Positions 52,944-62,573 of a stretch of DNA of 64,000 nt are shown here, in pieces. Source of the stretch: Candidatus Acidiferrum typicum. GTDB taxonomy: Bacteria > Acidobacteriota > Terriglobia > Acidiferrales > UBA7541. Numbering within the stretch: the stretch's first letter is position 1; the number at the start of each line of letters is the position of its first letter. Both the position numbers and the translations under genes were made by a program. The notes below the pieces were generated by a model. The model ran no database searches and was not told the origin of the DNA. It saw only the letters and a program-made list of their open reading frames with translations. The stretch is from NCBI GenBank assembly GCA_002478115.1, contig DLMH01000198.1:62001-126000 (forward strand), in the 5' to 3' direction.

Positions 52944-54368
52944 ATGGTTCCGAGGGCGATTCACGTGCGCATCTTTTTTCTTGCTTCGGCGTTCGCGCTT
53001 TTCCAATTGACCGCCCCAGATGGAGCGATACTAGCCCAGGCGCCTGCGCAACAGCCTGCGGCAAAAACTCCCCCGAAAACTCCGGACACGGTGCCGGCGC
53101 CGGCCGCGCCGGTTTCCAAGCACTATCCGATCCTGGTAATCGCTCACGGCAATGAGCCTGTCTGGAGTCTTCGCCTGGGCATGAAGGGGCCGGAACGCCT
53201 GGATCGCGCGAACTACCCACCCATCGTGCTGGAGCCGGGCGTAACTTCGGCCGATGATCCCGGCAAAGCCTGGACGTACCATGCGAAGGACACGGCCACG
53301 GGCGCGGATGTAAGTGTGAAACTCTTTCGGGAAGCGTGTTCGGACGCGGCGGCGGAAATCAAGTACACCTTTCGCGTCGTCGTGGACCACGCGCAGATCG
53401 GCACGCTCGATGGCTGCGGCCAGAGCATGCCCGAGCAATTTCCGGAATTTCGCAAGAAGAATCAGCTGAGTCCAGATGACAATCCGGACGCGAACGAGAA
53501 AGATAAGGATAAGGACAAGGACAAGAAGACGGTCCTGGAGCCCATCACCAATTTCAAGCCGCCGGTGGCGATTGCGTATCTCGATGCCGCGGGACGGGTG
53601 ATCCTGAGCCGCGGCGCAATCAAGAGGACGGTGGCGGCGTCCGGCACGGAGATGTCTCTTTCGCATGACGGGAAGAAGCTGCTGTACACGCGATCGGATT
53701 CCAAGAGCGGGCCGGAGCGCACGATTGTGCTTTACGATTGGGATTCTGGCCGCGCGAAGGACCTGCTGCATGGCAATGTGCGGCAGGCGTTCTGGTCGCC
53801 GAATGATGCGCGTGTCGCGTTCCTGAACTTTCAGGACCAGAAGTGGCAGGTGTGGACTTTTCCCGCGGGCGCGCCGGAGAAAGCGGCGGTGTTTTATCCG
53901 GAGAATGTCCTGGCGCTGCACGGCTGGGCAAGCGCAGCAACGATACTCGCGACGGATCTGCAGAAGGCCTATTGGATCAGCGAGGATAAACCCGCGCAGA
54001 CGGTAGCGCTGAAGGAGATCTACGGCGAAACCTTTCAGGCCACGAGCATCGATACGCTGCGGGTGCATCCGCTCAATCCCGATCTGCTGCTGATTTCGGC
54101 GTATTACACCAACGCGCCCGCCGGGGCTCCGGTGGATTCCATGGGGCTGAACGCTTCTTTTTTTCTGTATGAGATACGCGCGAAGCGGCGCGTGGTGCTC
54201 TGCCCAACGGACACTTGGGGGCGTTCGGCGGAATGGTCGCGGGACGGCTTGCAGGTGTTTTTCTCGCGGCTGGTGCCGGCCAAGGCATTTCAGAACACCC
54301 GTATCTTCTGGGATGGCACGGGATTGCGGCGGTATGAAGGCGCGAGCGATCTGACGGTCGGCCAATGA
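52944..54368 (+). CDS. Secreted beta-propeller-like (TolB/PD40-type) protein
   Basis: 474 residues with a signal peptide (FFLASAFALFQLTAP...ILA). The middle carries a run of Asp-Lys repeats (EKDKDKDKDKK). The C-terminal half reads as WD40/PD40-like blades: MSLSHDGKKLLYTRSDSKSG, then HGNVRQAFWSPNDARVAFLN, and GRSAEWSRDGLQVFFSRLVP. Such blades occur in TolB-type propellers; no catalytic motif was seen. ATG 52944 was chosen at the signal peptide. Confidence 0.65.
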   Translation: MVPRAIHVRIFFLASAFALFQLTAPDGAILAQAPAQQPAAKTPPKTPDTVPAPAAPVSKHYPILVIAHGNEPVWSLRLGMKGPERLDRANYPPIVLEPGVTSADDPGKAWTYHAKDTATGADVSVKLFREACSDAAAEIKYTFRVVVDHAQIGTLDGCGQSMPEQFPEFRKKNQLSPDDNPDANEKDKDKDKDKKTVLEPITNFKPPVAIAYLDAAGRVILSRGAIKRTVAASGTEMSLSHDGKKLLYTRSDSKSGPERTIVLYDWDSGRAKDLLHGNVRQAFWSPNDARVAFLNFQDQKWQVWTFPAGAPEKAAVFYPENVLALHGWASAATILATDLQKAYWISEDKPAQTVALKEIYGETFQATSIDTLRVHPLNPDLLLISAYYTNAPAGAPVDSMGLNASFFLYEIRAKRRVVLCPTDTWGRSAEWSRDGLQVFFSRLVPAKAFQNTRIFWDGTGLRRYEGASDLTVGQ

Positions 54369-54538
54369 ATTATCCCTTGCGCCTGGAATCGTGAGAGTGG
54401 AACTGAGCTTGCACCGGGCACGCAATTCGACGCCGAACCAGCCCTGAGTTTCCGCCCGTCCGTCGGGACAGGTGCCCCTTACGAATCCGTGTCCAGGCGG
54501 CCGATGTGCCTTCCGTCGCGGAGCCCTATACTTTTCCA

Positions 54539-55162
54539 ATGGCAACCCTCTCCAACGCTGCCGTACGGCAGGTCGGAATCCTTGTCCTGGAAGACGATCC
54601 CCAAAACTCCGGAGCGCTGAAGCAGATATTGGATTCCGAGGGCTGGCGGGTGCGCATTGTGCCGGATGTGCCGATGCTGCACGCCGAGCTGAAGACGGCG
54701 GAGTACTCGCTGCTGATCGCCAATATCGCGCTGATTGGAGTGGAATCCCCGACATTTCAGGTGTTGCGGGAACTTGCGGGCGTGGCCCCGGAAGAGGGCG
54801 GACGGCTCCGCATCCTGTTTGTCGTGCCGGAAATATCGGGCAGCCCGTTCGTGGGCCATTTGGAGATCTCGCACCTTCCTTATGTTGTGCGGCCGTTCCA
54901 CCTGCACGATTTTCTGGAAAAGGTGAGCGACCTGCTCGTGGAAATAAAGGCCATCGAAGGGCCGCTGCGCATGACGCGCTACGAATTCGGGGAAGCGCGC
55001 AAAAAGAAGAAGGCGGCCAGCCGCACGACGTCCATGTTTGCTTCGCGCGACTCCTATTCCTACACCGAAGAAGAGATCGCCGAGTATGAACGGGCGGAAT
55101 CGGAAGCTTCGCGCAGCCGGCGGAGCAAACCGCGCACCAACCTGGGCGACCCGCGTTCCTGA
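54539..55162 (+). CDS. Degenerate receiver-domain protein
   Basis: 207 residues. A CheY-like receiver fold: QVGILVLEDDPQNSGALKQI has the acidic pair Asp19-Asp20. At the phospho-acceptor strand (YSLLIANIAL) the expected Asp is Asn62, and the conserved Lys of the KPF motif is Arg (VVRPFHLHDF). It therefore probably cannot be phosphorylated normally. The C-terminal 65 residues are basic and low complexity (EARKKKKAASRTT, then ESEASRSRRSKPR), with no DNA-binding domain. No kinase gene is adjacent. Confidence 0.7.
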   Translation: MATLSNAAVRQVGILVLEDDPQNSGALKQILDSEGWRVRIVPDVPMLHAELKTAEYSLLIANIALIGVESPTFQVLRELAGVAPEEGGRLRILFVVPEISGSPFVGHLEISHLPYVVRPFHLHDFLEKVSDLLVEIKAIEGPLRMTRYEFGEARKKKKAASRTTSMFASRDSYSYTEEEIAEYERAESEASRSRRSKPRTNLGDPRS

Positions 55163-55469
55163 ATTCTCACCCGCAAGAAACCAAGTAAAAGGCAGCTTTA
55201 TCGCGCAAAAAATGCTTGATGGAGAAGAGAGATTCCTCACTCCGCGGACTTCGTTCGGAATGGCGGCGCTATTCGGGCTGCCGAAATGGGGGTCGGGCCG
55301 TGCGCGCCCCCGCGCTGCGGCCCGCCTCAGAAGGCGGGCCCTACATAAGAAAGAGGGGATACCGCAAGGCGGGATCGGCCAGTCCCAAGGACAAGTTGGC
55401 CTGCAAGAAATTCCCATTGGTCCGTTCTAACTCCAGAACGTGCTCATGCCGCACGCACAGGAGGAAAGT
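55163..55469. repeat. Intergenic region with REP-like units
   Basis: Contains a degenerate GAGATTCCTCACTCCGCGGA unit (about 55226-55265) and the perfect 9-bp hairpin GGCCCGCCT-CAGA-AGGCGGGCC (55319-55340). No gene is supported. Confidence 0.55.
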
Positions 55470-56600
55470 ATGGACCGTTCGCTCTTCACGTTATTGGGAA
55501 GTGGTCTCCTTGGCATCTCTGCACTGGGTTTTGCCTGCTCATCGCCCGGTTCTCAGCCCCAGCCGGGAAAACCGGAAAGCGATTGGCGGCTGCTGGAACC
55601 GATCACCTACGAAAATCTCACCGTTTTTCCGGTGGTCAGCTCGTCGGGTTATGACACCAGCGCCTTCCTGACGTTAGAGGAAGGATTATCCCGGGGCGAA
55701 GTCACCGTCCGGGAACAGGGCGCCGAGACATTGATCCGCAATCGCGGCAATGGCCGGGCGATCCCGCCGGGTTACAGCGGCCCGTCCGTGAATCAACTGG
55801 TGCTGATCAATCACAGCAAGCGGCCGCTGCTGTTGCTTGCGGGCGAACTGGTGAGCGGTGGGAAGCAGGATCGCATCATCGCAAAGGACAGGATTGTGGC
55901 GCCGTTTGGAGACCCGCTGCCGCTGGATGTATTCTGCGTGGAACACGGGCGGTGGTCTGCGGGGTCCGAGTTCAACGAGGCGAAGACGATTGTGCATCCG
56001 AGCGTGCGTGAAAATGCCGCCATCAATCAGAAACAGACGGACGTGTGGGCTGCGGTCGCTGCCGGGTCGAATGTCTCCAGCAGAATGGCCAGCCCTTCGG
56101 CAGCTCCGCGCGTGAGTTCGGCGGACATCAATGCGACAGTGACTACCGAAGCGCAGACGCAATCGTATACGAAGATCTACGAATCGCGGCTCGTAGGGGG
56201 TTCGGTGGATACGGTGGTTGCGGAAATGCAGCGGCGTTTCCGGAGGGAAACGTCCGGATTGAAGGGCGAGCGGGTGGTGGGCGTGGTGGTCGCGTACGGC
56301 GGAGAAGTAGCCTGGAGCGACATCTTCGCGTCGAGCGAACTTTTCGATGCCTACTGGAACAAACTGCTGCGCAGCTACGCGGTGGAGGCGGTGGCACGGC
56401 CAAGTTTGCGCGAGAAGGCGTCGGTTGACGATGCGCGCGAATTCTTGCGGCGACTGGACGGGCACGAGAAAACGGAATCCGAGCCCGGCGTGTACCGCTG
56501 GCGGGAGACCAGCGAGGGCGGCCTCTCGCAGATCGAGCTGGATGCGCTGCAGCCGAAGCTGATGACGTTGCACAGGCTGGTGGTGCGGCGAACGAGTTAA
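55470..56600 (+). CDS. ARPP-1-domain lipoprotein
   Basis: 376 residues. The signal region MDRSLFTLLGSGLLGISALG then FACSSPG has a lipobox (GFAC). The body matches the ARPP-1 domain as remembered: ITYENLTVFPVVSSSGYDTS, FLTLEEGLSRGEVTVREQG, VNQLVLINHSKRPLLLLAGE, LVSGGKQDRIIAKDRIV and LDVFCVEHGRWSAGS. The domain's biochemical role is not established. A strong AGGAGG lies 5 nt before ATG 55470. It follows the receiver-like gene across a repeat-bearing gap. Confidence 0.8.
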   Translation: MDRSLFTLLGSGLLGISALGFACSSPGSQPQPGKPESDWRLLEPITYENLTVFPVVSSSGYDTSAFLTLEEGLSRGEVTVREQGAETLIRNRGNGRAIPPGYSGPSVNQLVLINHSKRPLLLLAGELVSGGKQDRIIAKDRIVAPFGDPLPLDVFCVEHGRWSAGSEFNEAKTIVHPSVRENAAINQKQTDVWAAVAAGSNVSSRMASPSAAPRVSSADINATVTTEAQTQSYTKIYESRLVGGSVDTVVAEMQRRFRRETSGLKGERVVGVVVAYGGEVAWSDIFASSELFDAYWNKLLRSYAVEAVARPSLREKASVDDAREFLRRLDGHEKTESEPGVYRWRETSEGGLSQIELDALQPKLMTLHRLVVRRTS

Positions 56601-56652
56601 GCGGTCTATGCCGTGACGGCAGGAGTGAGAGGAATTCCGGATGGTCGCGGGA

Positions 56653-56691
56653 CTTGCAGTCGTAAAAGCGGCGGCAAGCCGCCGCACTCCA
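56653..56691. repeat. TAAAAGC-hairpin-CGCACTCCA repeat, copy 3
   Basis: GTAAAAGCGGCGGCAAGCCG then CCGCACTCCA; perfect hairpin core GCGGCGGCAAGCCGCCGC. It is nearly identical to 11082-11120. Confidence 0.7.
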
Positions 56692-56742
56692 TATTGGCCG
56701 AGGCAAGACGCAGAGCAGTGCTGCGCCCCGACAAGGGCCTGG

Positions 56743-57231
56743 CTAGAACGCTGAAGAGAGGTGAACTACGCTTGTATCTTTCAGGGCGGCTAAGAGTTGG
56801 CTTGCCGTGGCGGGCCAGGAGGGGTGGCGGAGATTAGGAGCGATTTCGGCTAAAGGAACGAGGACGAAGCGGCGCTCCAGCATGCGGGGATGCGGCACCT
56901 GAAGTTCGGGAGTGGCGATGGCGTCGTAACCGTAAAGGAGAAGGTCCAGATCGATCAGGCGGGGGCCTTTGGCGAATGTTTTTTTGCTGCCCATGGCCGA
57001 TTCGATGGCGCGGAGCTTGCGCAATAAATCGAGGGCGGGCAGATCGGTTTGCGCTTCGAGAACGGCGTTGAGAAACCAGGCTTGCTCGAGATAGTCCACG
57101 GGCTCGGTTTCGTAGATGCTGGAGAATTTCAGGATGCGGATGCCGGCTTCAGTGAGAAGGCGGATCGCTTCGCGCAGATTGTTTTCGCGGTCGCCGACGT
57201 TGGTTCCGAGCGCAATGTAAACCGTGGTCAT
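56743..57231 (-). CDS. folK: HPPK, folate biosynthesis kinase FolK
   Basis: 162 residues. It transfers pyrophosphate from ATP to 6-hydroxymethyl-7,8-dihydropterin. Seen: VYIALGTNVGDRENNLREAI (start), SSIYETEPVDYLEQAWFLNA, the metal site PRLIDLDLLLYG (DxD), and VPHPRMLERRFVLVPLAEIA with the conserved catalytic Arg residues. Other folate genes are not nearby. It lies downstream of murJ... on the opposite side of a 39-nt gap: folK is transcribed first, then folK's 3' end faces the repeat at 56653. Confidence 0.95.
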   Translation of the reverse strand: MTTVYIALGTNVGDRENNLREAIRLLTEAGIRILKFSSIYETEPVDYLEQAWFLNAVLEAQTDLPALDLLRKLRAIESAMGSKKTFAKGPRLIDLDLLLYGYDAIATPELQVPHPRMLERRFVLVPLAEIAPNLRHPSWPATASQLLAALKDTSVVHLSSAF

Positions 57232-57270
57232 GCCGAACCTTCTTGGGCTTCCCTTCGGTGAACCCAGAGC

Positions 57271-58872
57271 CTACTTCACTCCAAAACGCCGGCCAATCAT
57301 CCCCATCATCGATTGCGCTTCGGGCAATTTCAACGCGAGGCTCACAGCAAAGAAAACTATGCCGTAGACGCCAAGGACGAGAATGGCAAGAAGAATCGGA
57401 CCGCGCGGGCCGAGGGCGTGGAGCAAGCCGCGAGAGGCCGCAGCGGCGAGCAGCGCGGCGAACCAGACTTGCGCAAGAAAGACCAGGGGCACGCCGGCTT
57501 GCCCAATACGGCGGCGGATGCCGCGTTGCAGCAAGGTGAACTCGACCCAGGAGGCGATGCCGGCAGAGATGGTCAAGCCTGCAACGCCCCAGCGCGGCTC
57601 AATGCCCAAGAGGCGCGGCAGCGGAAGGGCGCTCAGGTATCCAAGAATCGTGGTGAGCAAGACGCGGACGATGGCGAATCGCAGCGGGGTGCGCGTGTCG
57701 CGCAAGGCGTAAAAGCCCGAAGAGTAGAGACGGCCAAGAGTGGAAGCGAGGAGGCCGACAGTCGAGCCCGCGAGAATGCCCCAGACGTAGAGCACGTCGG
57801 CTTGGGTGAAGCGACCCGACTGGTAGATGGCCGCGACGATGACGTCACCAAGCACGAGGAAGCCGACAACCGAGGGAACCACAAGAAAGGTGATCTGGCG
57901 GAGGCCGGCGTTCAAACGGCCGCGGAGTAGACGCGCGACTTCATCGGCTTCGCCGACCGCGCCGCTCATCACCGGTAATTCCGCCGCAGAGACGGACATG
58001 CCGAAGAGGCTGACAGGAAGTGTGTAAAGCGTTTGCGCGTAGGCGAGAGCGGAGACGGCGCCGGTGGGAAGGAAGCTGGCGAGGAAAGCGTCAATGTAAG
58101 CGCTGATCTGCACGACGCCGCGGCTGATGAAGACGGGAAAGAAATTGCGGATGACGGTGCGCACATTTTCGGCTTGGTGAGCGAGGGAAAGTTTTAAACC
58201 CCCAAGAAGCTTGAGCACCATGGGGAGCTGCACGGCGACTTGCAGCGCGCTGCCGACGACGGAAGCCCAAGCGGTGATGACGACGAGAGAGTTTTGCGCG
58301 CGGCCGGCACCGAAAGCGAGCATGCCGGCGATCATGGCGATGTTCCAGAGAACCGGGGCCGTGTAGGAGATGAAAAATTTGCGGTGGCTGTTCAGGACAC
58401 CGAGGCACCAAGCGGAGCCGACGAGGAGACCCGCACCGGGAAAAAGGATGCGCACAAGGAGGATGGTGAGCTGGCGCTTTTCGCCATGGAAACCGGGAGC
58501 GATGGCGTCAATGAGCCAGGGGGCGGCGAGAACGCCGAGAAGCACAAGCAGCGAAGTGCTGAGGGCGAGGAGAGCGGCGACGGCGCCGGCGGTTTTGCGC
58601 GCTTCTTCCTTGTCGTTGCGCGCAAGCAGGCTGGCATAGACGGGAATGAAAGAAGCGGAGAGCACGCCTTCACCAAAAAGGTTTTGCAGGAAATTGGGGA
58701 TGCGGAAGGCGGCCTTGAACACGTCGGCAGCGTCGGAATTGCCGAAGTAGTGGGCGAATACGCGGTCGCGGATGAGTCCGGCGACGCGGCTGAGGAAAAT
58801 GCCCGACGCCACGAGGAAGGCGAAGCGGCGGGAGCTGGTGGGTTGGGGTTTGGTGGCGGAAGAGTCGGTCAC
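57271..58872 (-). CDS. murJ: Lipid II flippase MurJ
   Basis: 533 residues with about 14 membrane helices in the MOP fold. It moves lipid II across the inner membrane for peptidoglycan synthesis. The start region FLSRVAGLIRDRVFAHYFGN, then SDAADVFKAAFRIPNFLQNL and FGEGVLSASFIPVY, is diagnostic of MurJ/MviN. Internal FPVFISRGVVQISAYIDAFL and SAAELPVMSG are also typical. The start is GTG at 58872. It precedes folK on the same strand with a 39-nt gap. Confidence 0.96.
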   Translation of the reverse strand: MTDSSATKPQPTSSRRFAFLVASGIFLSRVAGLIRDRVFAHYFGNSDAADVFKAAFRIPNFLQNLFGEGVLSASFIPVYASLLARNDKEEARKTAGAVAALLALSTSLLVLLGVLAAPWLIDAIAPGFHGEKRQLTILLVRILFPGAGLLVGSAWCLGVLNSHRKFFISYTAPVLWNIAMIAGMLAFGAGRAQNSLVVITAWASVVGSALQVAVQLPMVLKLLGGLKLSLAHQAENVRTVIRNFFPVFISRGVVQISAYIDAFLASFLPTGAVSALAYAQTLYTLPVSLFGMSVSAAELPVMSGAVGEADEVARLLRGRLNAGLRQITFLVVPSVVGFLVLGDVIVAAIYQSGRFTQADVLYVWGILAGSTVGLLASTLGRLYSSGFYALRDTRTPLRFAIVRVLLTTILGYLSALPLPRLLGIEPRWGVAGLTISAGIASWVEFTLLQRGIRRRIGQAGVPLVFLAQVWFAALLAAAASRGLLHALGPRGPILLAILVLGVYGIVFFAVSLALKLPEAQSMMGMIGRRFGVK

Positions 58873-59033
58873 AGAATTTCCCAGGCGAGCGCGAACAGAA
58901 AGCTTGGCGCGGCTCTGTAGATTGAAGATATCGTACTCGCGCTGGATGTTTGGAAGCGAATTGGCAAGGTGTGCCGTGAAGTTACTTTGGCGGGGAAGGT
59001 GGTAGAATGCGGCGCGAATTGCGAGGAGGAACT

Positions 59034-59999
59034 ATGAGGAAGACGGGCTGGATGCGACGGCTGGGAATTTGCGCGGTGCTGCTGGCGGGAATGATGGCGG
59101 TTGGGCAAGCAGCGCAGGCGCAGCAGGACACGGATTTTTCTAAAGTGCAAATCAAGGTGACGAAGGTTTCCGGGAACATTTACATGCTGGAGGGCGAAGG
59201 CGGAAACATTGCGGCGTCGGTGGGGGAAGACGGGATCGTGCTTGTGGACGACCAGTTTGCGCCTCTGGCGGAGAAGATCCAGGCGGCGCTGAAGGATTTG
59301 AAGATCACGGATAAACCGGTGCGATTTGTGATTAATACGCACTACCACGGGGATCACACGGGCGGAAACGCGCCGTTTGCAAATGCGGGATCGACGGTGA
59401 TAGCGCAGGACAATGTGCGCAAGCGGTTGGAATCGGGTGGAACAGGAGGCAACGGAGGATCTATAAAGATGGAAATCCCGCCGGCGCCGAAGTCGGCGCT
59501 GCCGGTGATTACGTTTGAGCATGATGTGACGGTGCATTTGAACGGCGAGGATATCCGGGCGTTGCACTTCCCGGCCGGGCACACGGACGGCGATGCCGTG
59601 ATTTTCTTTCCCAAGAACAACGTGGTGCACATGGGCGACGATTTCGTGCGCTATGGGTTTCCGTTCATTGACGTGGCCAGCGGCGGCAGCGTGCAGGGGA
59701 TGATTGCGGCCATGGAGAAGGCCAGCGCCATGCTGCCGCCGGACGTGAAGGTCATTCCTGGGCACGGCGCGCTCTCCAACCTGGACGATGTGCGGGAATT
59801 CGTGAAGATGCTGAAAGAAACGTCGGCGGCGGTGCAGAAGGCATTGGACGAACACAAGACGCTGGAACAGATGAAGCAGGAGAAAATCCTGGAGCCGTGG
59901 AAGAAATGGTCAGGCGGGTTTATTGATAGCGATAAGTTCATCGAGACGCTTTACAACTCGCTGACGGGAAGCAAGGGAGAATTCCTGAAGCACAATTGA
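59034..59999 (+). CDS. Secreted metallo-beta-lactamase-fold hydrolase
   Basis: 321 residues with a signal peptide (LGICAVLLAGMMAVGQAAQA). The zinc motif NTHYHGDHTGGN (HxHxDH) is intact, with later His in HFPAGHTDGDAV and PGHGALSN. It resembles the cyclase/hydrolase-type MBL proteins such as SoxH-like enzymes rather than true beta-lactamases, so antibiotic resistance should not be assumed. GAGGAGG upstream supports ATG 59034. Confidence 0.88.
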   Translation: MRKTGWMRRLGICAVLLAGMMAVGQAAQAQQDTDFSKVQIKVTKVSGNIYMLEGEGGNIAASVGEDGIVLVDDQFAPLAEKIQAALKDLKITDKPVRFVINTHYHGDHTGGNAPFANAGSTVIAQDNVRKRLESGGTGGNGGSIKMEIPPAPKSALPVITFEHDVTVHLNGEDIRALHFPAGHTDGDAVIFFPKNNVVHMGDDFVRYGFPFIDVASGGSVQGMIAAMEKASAMLPPDVKVIPGHGALSNLDDVREFVKMLKETSAAVQKALDEHKTLEQMKQEKILEPWKKWSGGFIDSDKFIETLYNSLTGSKGEFLKHN

Positions 60000-60102
60000 A
60001 GCAGTGGTCAGTTGTAAGTTCTCAGTTTCAAGTGAGGAGAAGAGCCGGCAAGGACATGGGGGCTGGGGGTGGAAAAGGGTTGCATGACTGAGAGGTGTAG
60101 GG

Positions 60103-60495
60103 ATGGACGGATGGACTGCAGTGCTTCCGTTGGTCGGCGTCGTGATTGGGGCGACTCTCCAGTATTGGATCTCGCGCGCCGCAGAGTCTCGAAAGCAGTT
60201 ACAACTGCTTCGTTCCCAGTCCTACGTCGATTACCTCCGCGCAGTCACGAAGGCGGCGCACGCGACCGTGCCAGACGCTGGCCGATTGGCACGAGCTGAA
60301 GCAGCAGATGCCAAGGCCCGCATGGCGGTGTACGGAACGTCTCGCGTAATCGCTGCGCTTGCAAGGTTCGAGGAAGTTGGACCGGTCCTGAATACTCCGT
60401 CGGCTAAAGGGGTGTTTGCCGAACTTGTGACGGCAATGAGAGAGGGGGACAGTCCCTCCCAGGCTGACCTGGAGCTAGTCCTGTTCGGAAGATGA
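60103..60495 (+). CDS. Small unknown membrane-anchored protein
   Basis: 130 residues. One N-terminal helix (VLPLVGVVIGATLQYWIS) is followed by a basic helical segment (ESRKQLQLLRSQSYVDYLRA) and a soluble helical domain. It looks like a small type of inner-membrane protein with a cytoplasmic helical domain; no family recognised. GTAGGG precedes the ATG. It stands alone between the MBL gene and ruvB. Confidence 0.55.
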   Translation: MDGWTAVLPLVGVVIGATLQYWISRAAESRKQLQLLRSQSYVDYLRAVTKAAHATVPDAGRLARAEAADAKARMAVYGTSRVIAALARFEEVGPVLNTPSAKGVFAELVTAMREGDSPSQADLELVLFGR

Positions 60496-60615
60496 GATCG
60501 CCAGTCGGCCTGCCAATGAGGTGTCGGCGCTCGTCGGGCAAGCCACGATCCCTCCACTGCGCACGAAGCGTGCTCCGGTCGGGATGACAACAAAACTACT
60601 GGACTCAGAAAGAAC

Positions 60616-61686
60616 CTAGAACAGGCGGGGCTGGCGCTTGGGAAGCTCGCGGCCGAAGTATTCGTAGGCGCGGGGGGTGGCGACACGGCCGCGCGGGGTG
60701 CGATCGAGCATGCCGATTTGCATGAGATAAGGCTCGTACATTTCCTCGATGGCGTCTTCCTCTTCGCTGAGGGCGGCGGCGAGGGTACCGAGACCAACGG
60801 GGCCGCCGGCATATTTATCGAGCAGAGCGATCATGAGGTTGCGGTCCACCTCGTCGAGGCCGTGTTCATCCACGCCGAGCATGCGCAGCGAGTCCTGAGC
60901 GACCTCGCGGGTGATGCGACCGGCGGCGCGAACTTCGGCGAAATCGCGGGCGCGGCGGAGCAGGCGGTTGGCGACGCGCGGCGTGCCCCGGCAACGGCCG
61001 GCAATTTCCTGGGCGCCGGCCTCATCCATCTGGATGTTCAGAATTTTGGCGGAGCGATGAAGAATGATGAGCAGGTCTTCGGGCTCGTAGAACTCCAGGC
61101 GATGCACGATGCCGAAGCGGGAGCGCAGCGGCGCGGTGATGAGCCCGGCGCGGGTGGTGGCGCCAATGAGAGTGAAATGGTTGAGGTGGAAGGGATGAAT
61201 GCGCGCGCCGGGGCCTTGGCCGATGACCAGGTCCACGCGAAAATCTTCCATGGCGGGGTAGAGGACTTCCTCGACGGCGGCCTGCAGGCGGTGAATTTCG
61301 TCGAGGAAGAAAACTTCCTTTTTTTCGAGGGCGGTGAGGATGGCGGTAAGGTCGCCTTTGCGTTCCAGCAACGGGCCGGCGCTGGTCTTGATGGGAACAT
61401 CGAGTTCATTGGCGATGATCACGGCCAGCGTGGTCTTGCCGAGGCCCGGCGGACCGTAGAGGAGAACATGATCGAGGGCTTCGCCGCGGGAGCGCGCGGC
61501 CTCGATGGCGATGGAGATGTTTTCCTTGACGCGTTTCTGGCCGATGTATTCGTCGAGGCGCTTGGGGCGGACGCTGGCATCGAGGCGTGCGTCATCGTCA
61601 ATGGCGGCGCCGGAGACGATGCGGGAGGGGGCTGCGGGATCGTCGGCGCCAGGGGCGAGAGATTTCTTGGGTGCGAAGTCGGGCAT
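60616..61686 (-). CDS. ruvB: Holliday junction branch-migration helicase RuvB
   Basis: 356 residues. The AAA+ motor that drives branch migration with RuvA. It has [20 protein letters not shown], Walker [11 protein letters not shown], Walker B FLDEIHRL, and sensor GATTRAGLI. The C-terminal winged helix is [20 protein letters not shown]. It follows ruvA on the same strand, but the 158-nt gap between them is filled with word repeats. Confidence 0.97.
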   Translation of the reverse strand: MPDFAPKKSLAPGADDPAAPSRIVSGAAIDDDARLDASVRPKRLDEYIGQKRVKENISIAIEAARSRGEALDHVLLYGPPGLGKTTLAVIIANELDVPIKTSAGPLLERKGDLTAILTALEKKEVFFLDEIHRLQAAVEEVLYPAMEDFRVDLVIGQGPGARIHPFHLNHFTLIGATTRAGLITAPLRSRFGIVHRLEFYEPEDLLIILHRSAKILNIQMDEAGAQEIAGRCRGTPRVANRLLRRARDFAEVRAAGRITREVAQDSLRMLGVDEHGLDEVDRNLMIALLDKYAGGPVGLGTLAAALSEEEDAIEEMYEPYLMQIGMLDRTPRGRVATPRAYEYFGRELPKRQPRLF

Positions 61687-61844
61687 AGTCGGGGACGCAA
61701 TCAGATATCAGCGATCAGAGATCAGGAATCAAGAGGGTCGCTCGCGTCAATGGCTCCTGATTTCTGAAAACTGATATCCGATATCTGAGATCTTGTGGCT
61801 GGTCTCCATTCTCCGTTGTATCTCTCTACCTGCTCGTGTCGCGT
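61687..61844. repeat. Word-repeat stretch in the ruvA-ruvB gap
   Basis: Contains CAGATATCAGCGATCAG and CTGATATCCGATATCTGAGATC as near inverted partners; the first recurs near 5928. It is non-coding. Confidence 0.5.
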
Positions 61845-62450
61845 TCATCTAGTCTGCTGGCTGCTTAGCGCTGACAGAGTAACACGGAGAAGTTGTTCGA
61901 AGCCGGAAGGTCCGGCGCGGCGGCGGGCCTCGGCGACGGCGGCTTCGGCGGTGCGTTCGTCATAGCCCAGATTGATGAGGGCGGACTTGACATCGGCTTC
62001 GACGCCCGCGGGGGAAGCGGCGGCGGGCTTTTCGGCTTCGGCGGCGATGGCTGCAAGCTTGTCCTTCAGCTCGACGACCATGCGTTCGGCAGTTTTGCGG
62101 CCGACGCCGGGAATTCTCGTGAGGCGTGCGAGATCGCCTCCACGAATGGCGGGCACGAGTTCTTCAACGTTCATGCCGGAAAGAATTTTGAGGGCGAGGG
62201 TGGGGCCGACACCGGAAGCGCCAAGGAGCAGCTCGAAGAGATGCTTTTCGCGGGCGGAGAGAAAGCCGTAGAGGGAGAGAGCATCTTCGCGGACATGGGT
62301 GTGGATGAGCAGCGTGACTTCAGCGTGGAGTTCGCCGAGAGCGGCGAAGGTGGAAAGGGGCACGGCGACGAGATAGCCGACGCCGCCGACATCAAGGATG
62401 ACCTGATTGGGCCGCTTTTCCAGGAGGCGGCCGCGCAAGAGTCCAATCAT
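61845..62450 (-). CDS. ruvA: Holliday junction-binding protein RuvA
   Basis: 201 residues. N-terminal OB fold MIGLLRGRLLEKRPNQVILD; two HhH motifs (GVGPTLALKILSGM, about 80-93; IPGVGRKTAERMVVELKDKL, about 114-133); and a C-terminal RuvB-binding domain (DVKSALINLGYDERTAEAAV). It forms a tetramer on the four-way junction. A standard gene in the standard order ruvA-ruvB. Confidence 0.96.
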   Translation of the reverse strand: MIGLLRGRLLEKRPNQVILDVGGVGYLVAVPLSTFAALGELHAEVTLLIHTHVREDALSLYGFLSAREKHLFELLLGASGVGPTLALKILSGMNVEELVPAIRGGDLARLTRIPGVGRKTAERMVVELKDKLAAIAAEAEKPAAASPAGVEADVKSALINLGYDERTAEAAVAEARRRAGPSGFEQLLRVTLSALSSQQTR

Positions 62451-62573
62451 CGCTCACGAGTATTGCCGCGAAGGAGGCGGCTGTCAACGCGGGGGCGGGG
62501 ACAGAGTAAACGGCGAAGAGGAGTTGCTTAGGTATGGCGGATCGCGCGCAGGATTGCCGAACCGCGATGGCGA

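Noticed and set aside
59034..59999. Beta-lactam resistance gene
   Set aside because: The metallo-beta-lactamase fold is present, but motif context fits general exported hydrolases; resistance cannot be claimed.
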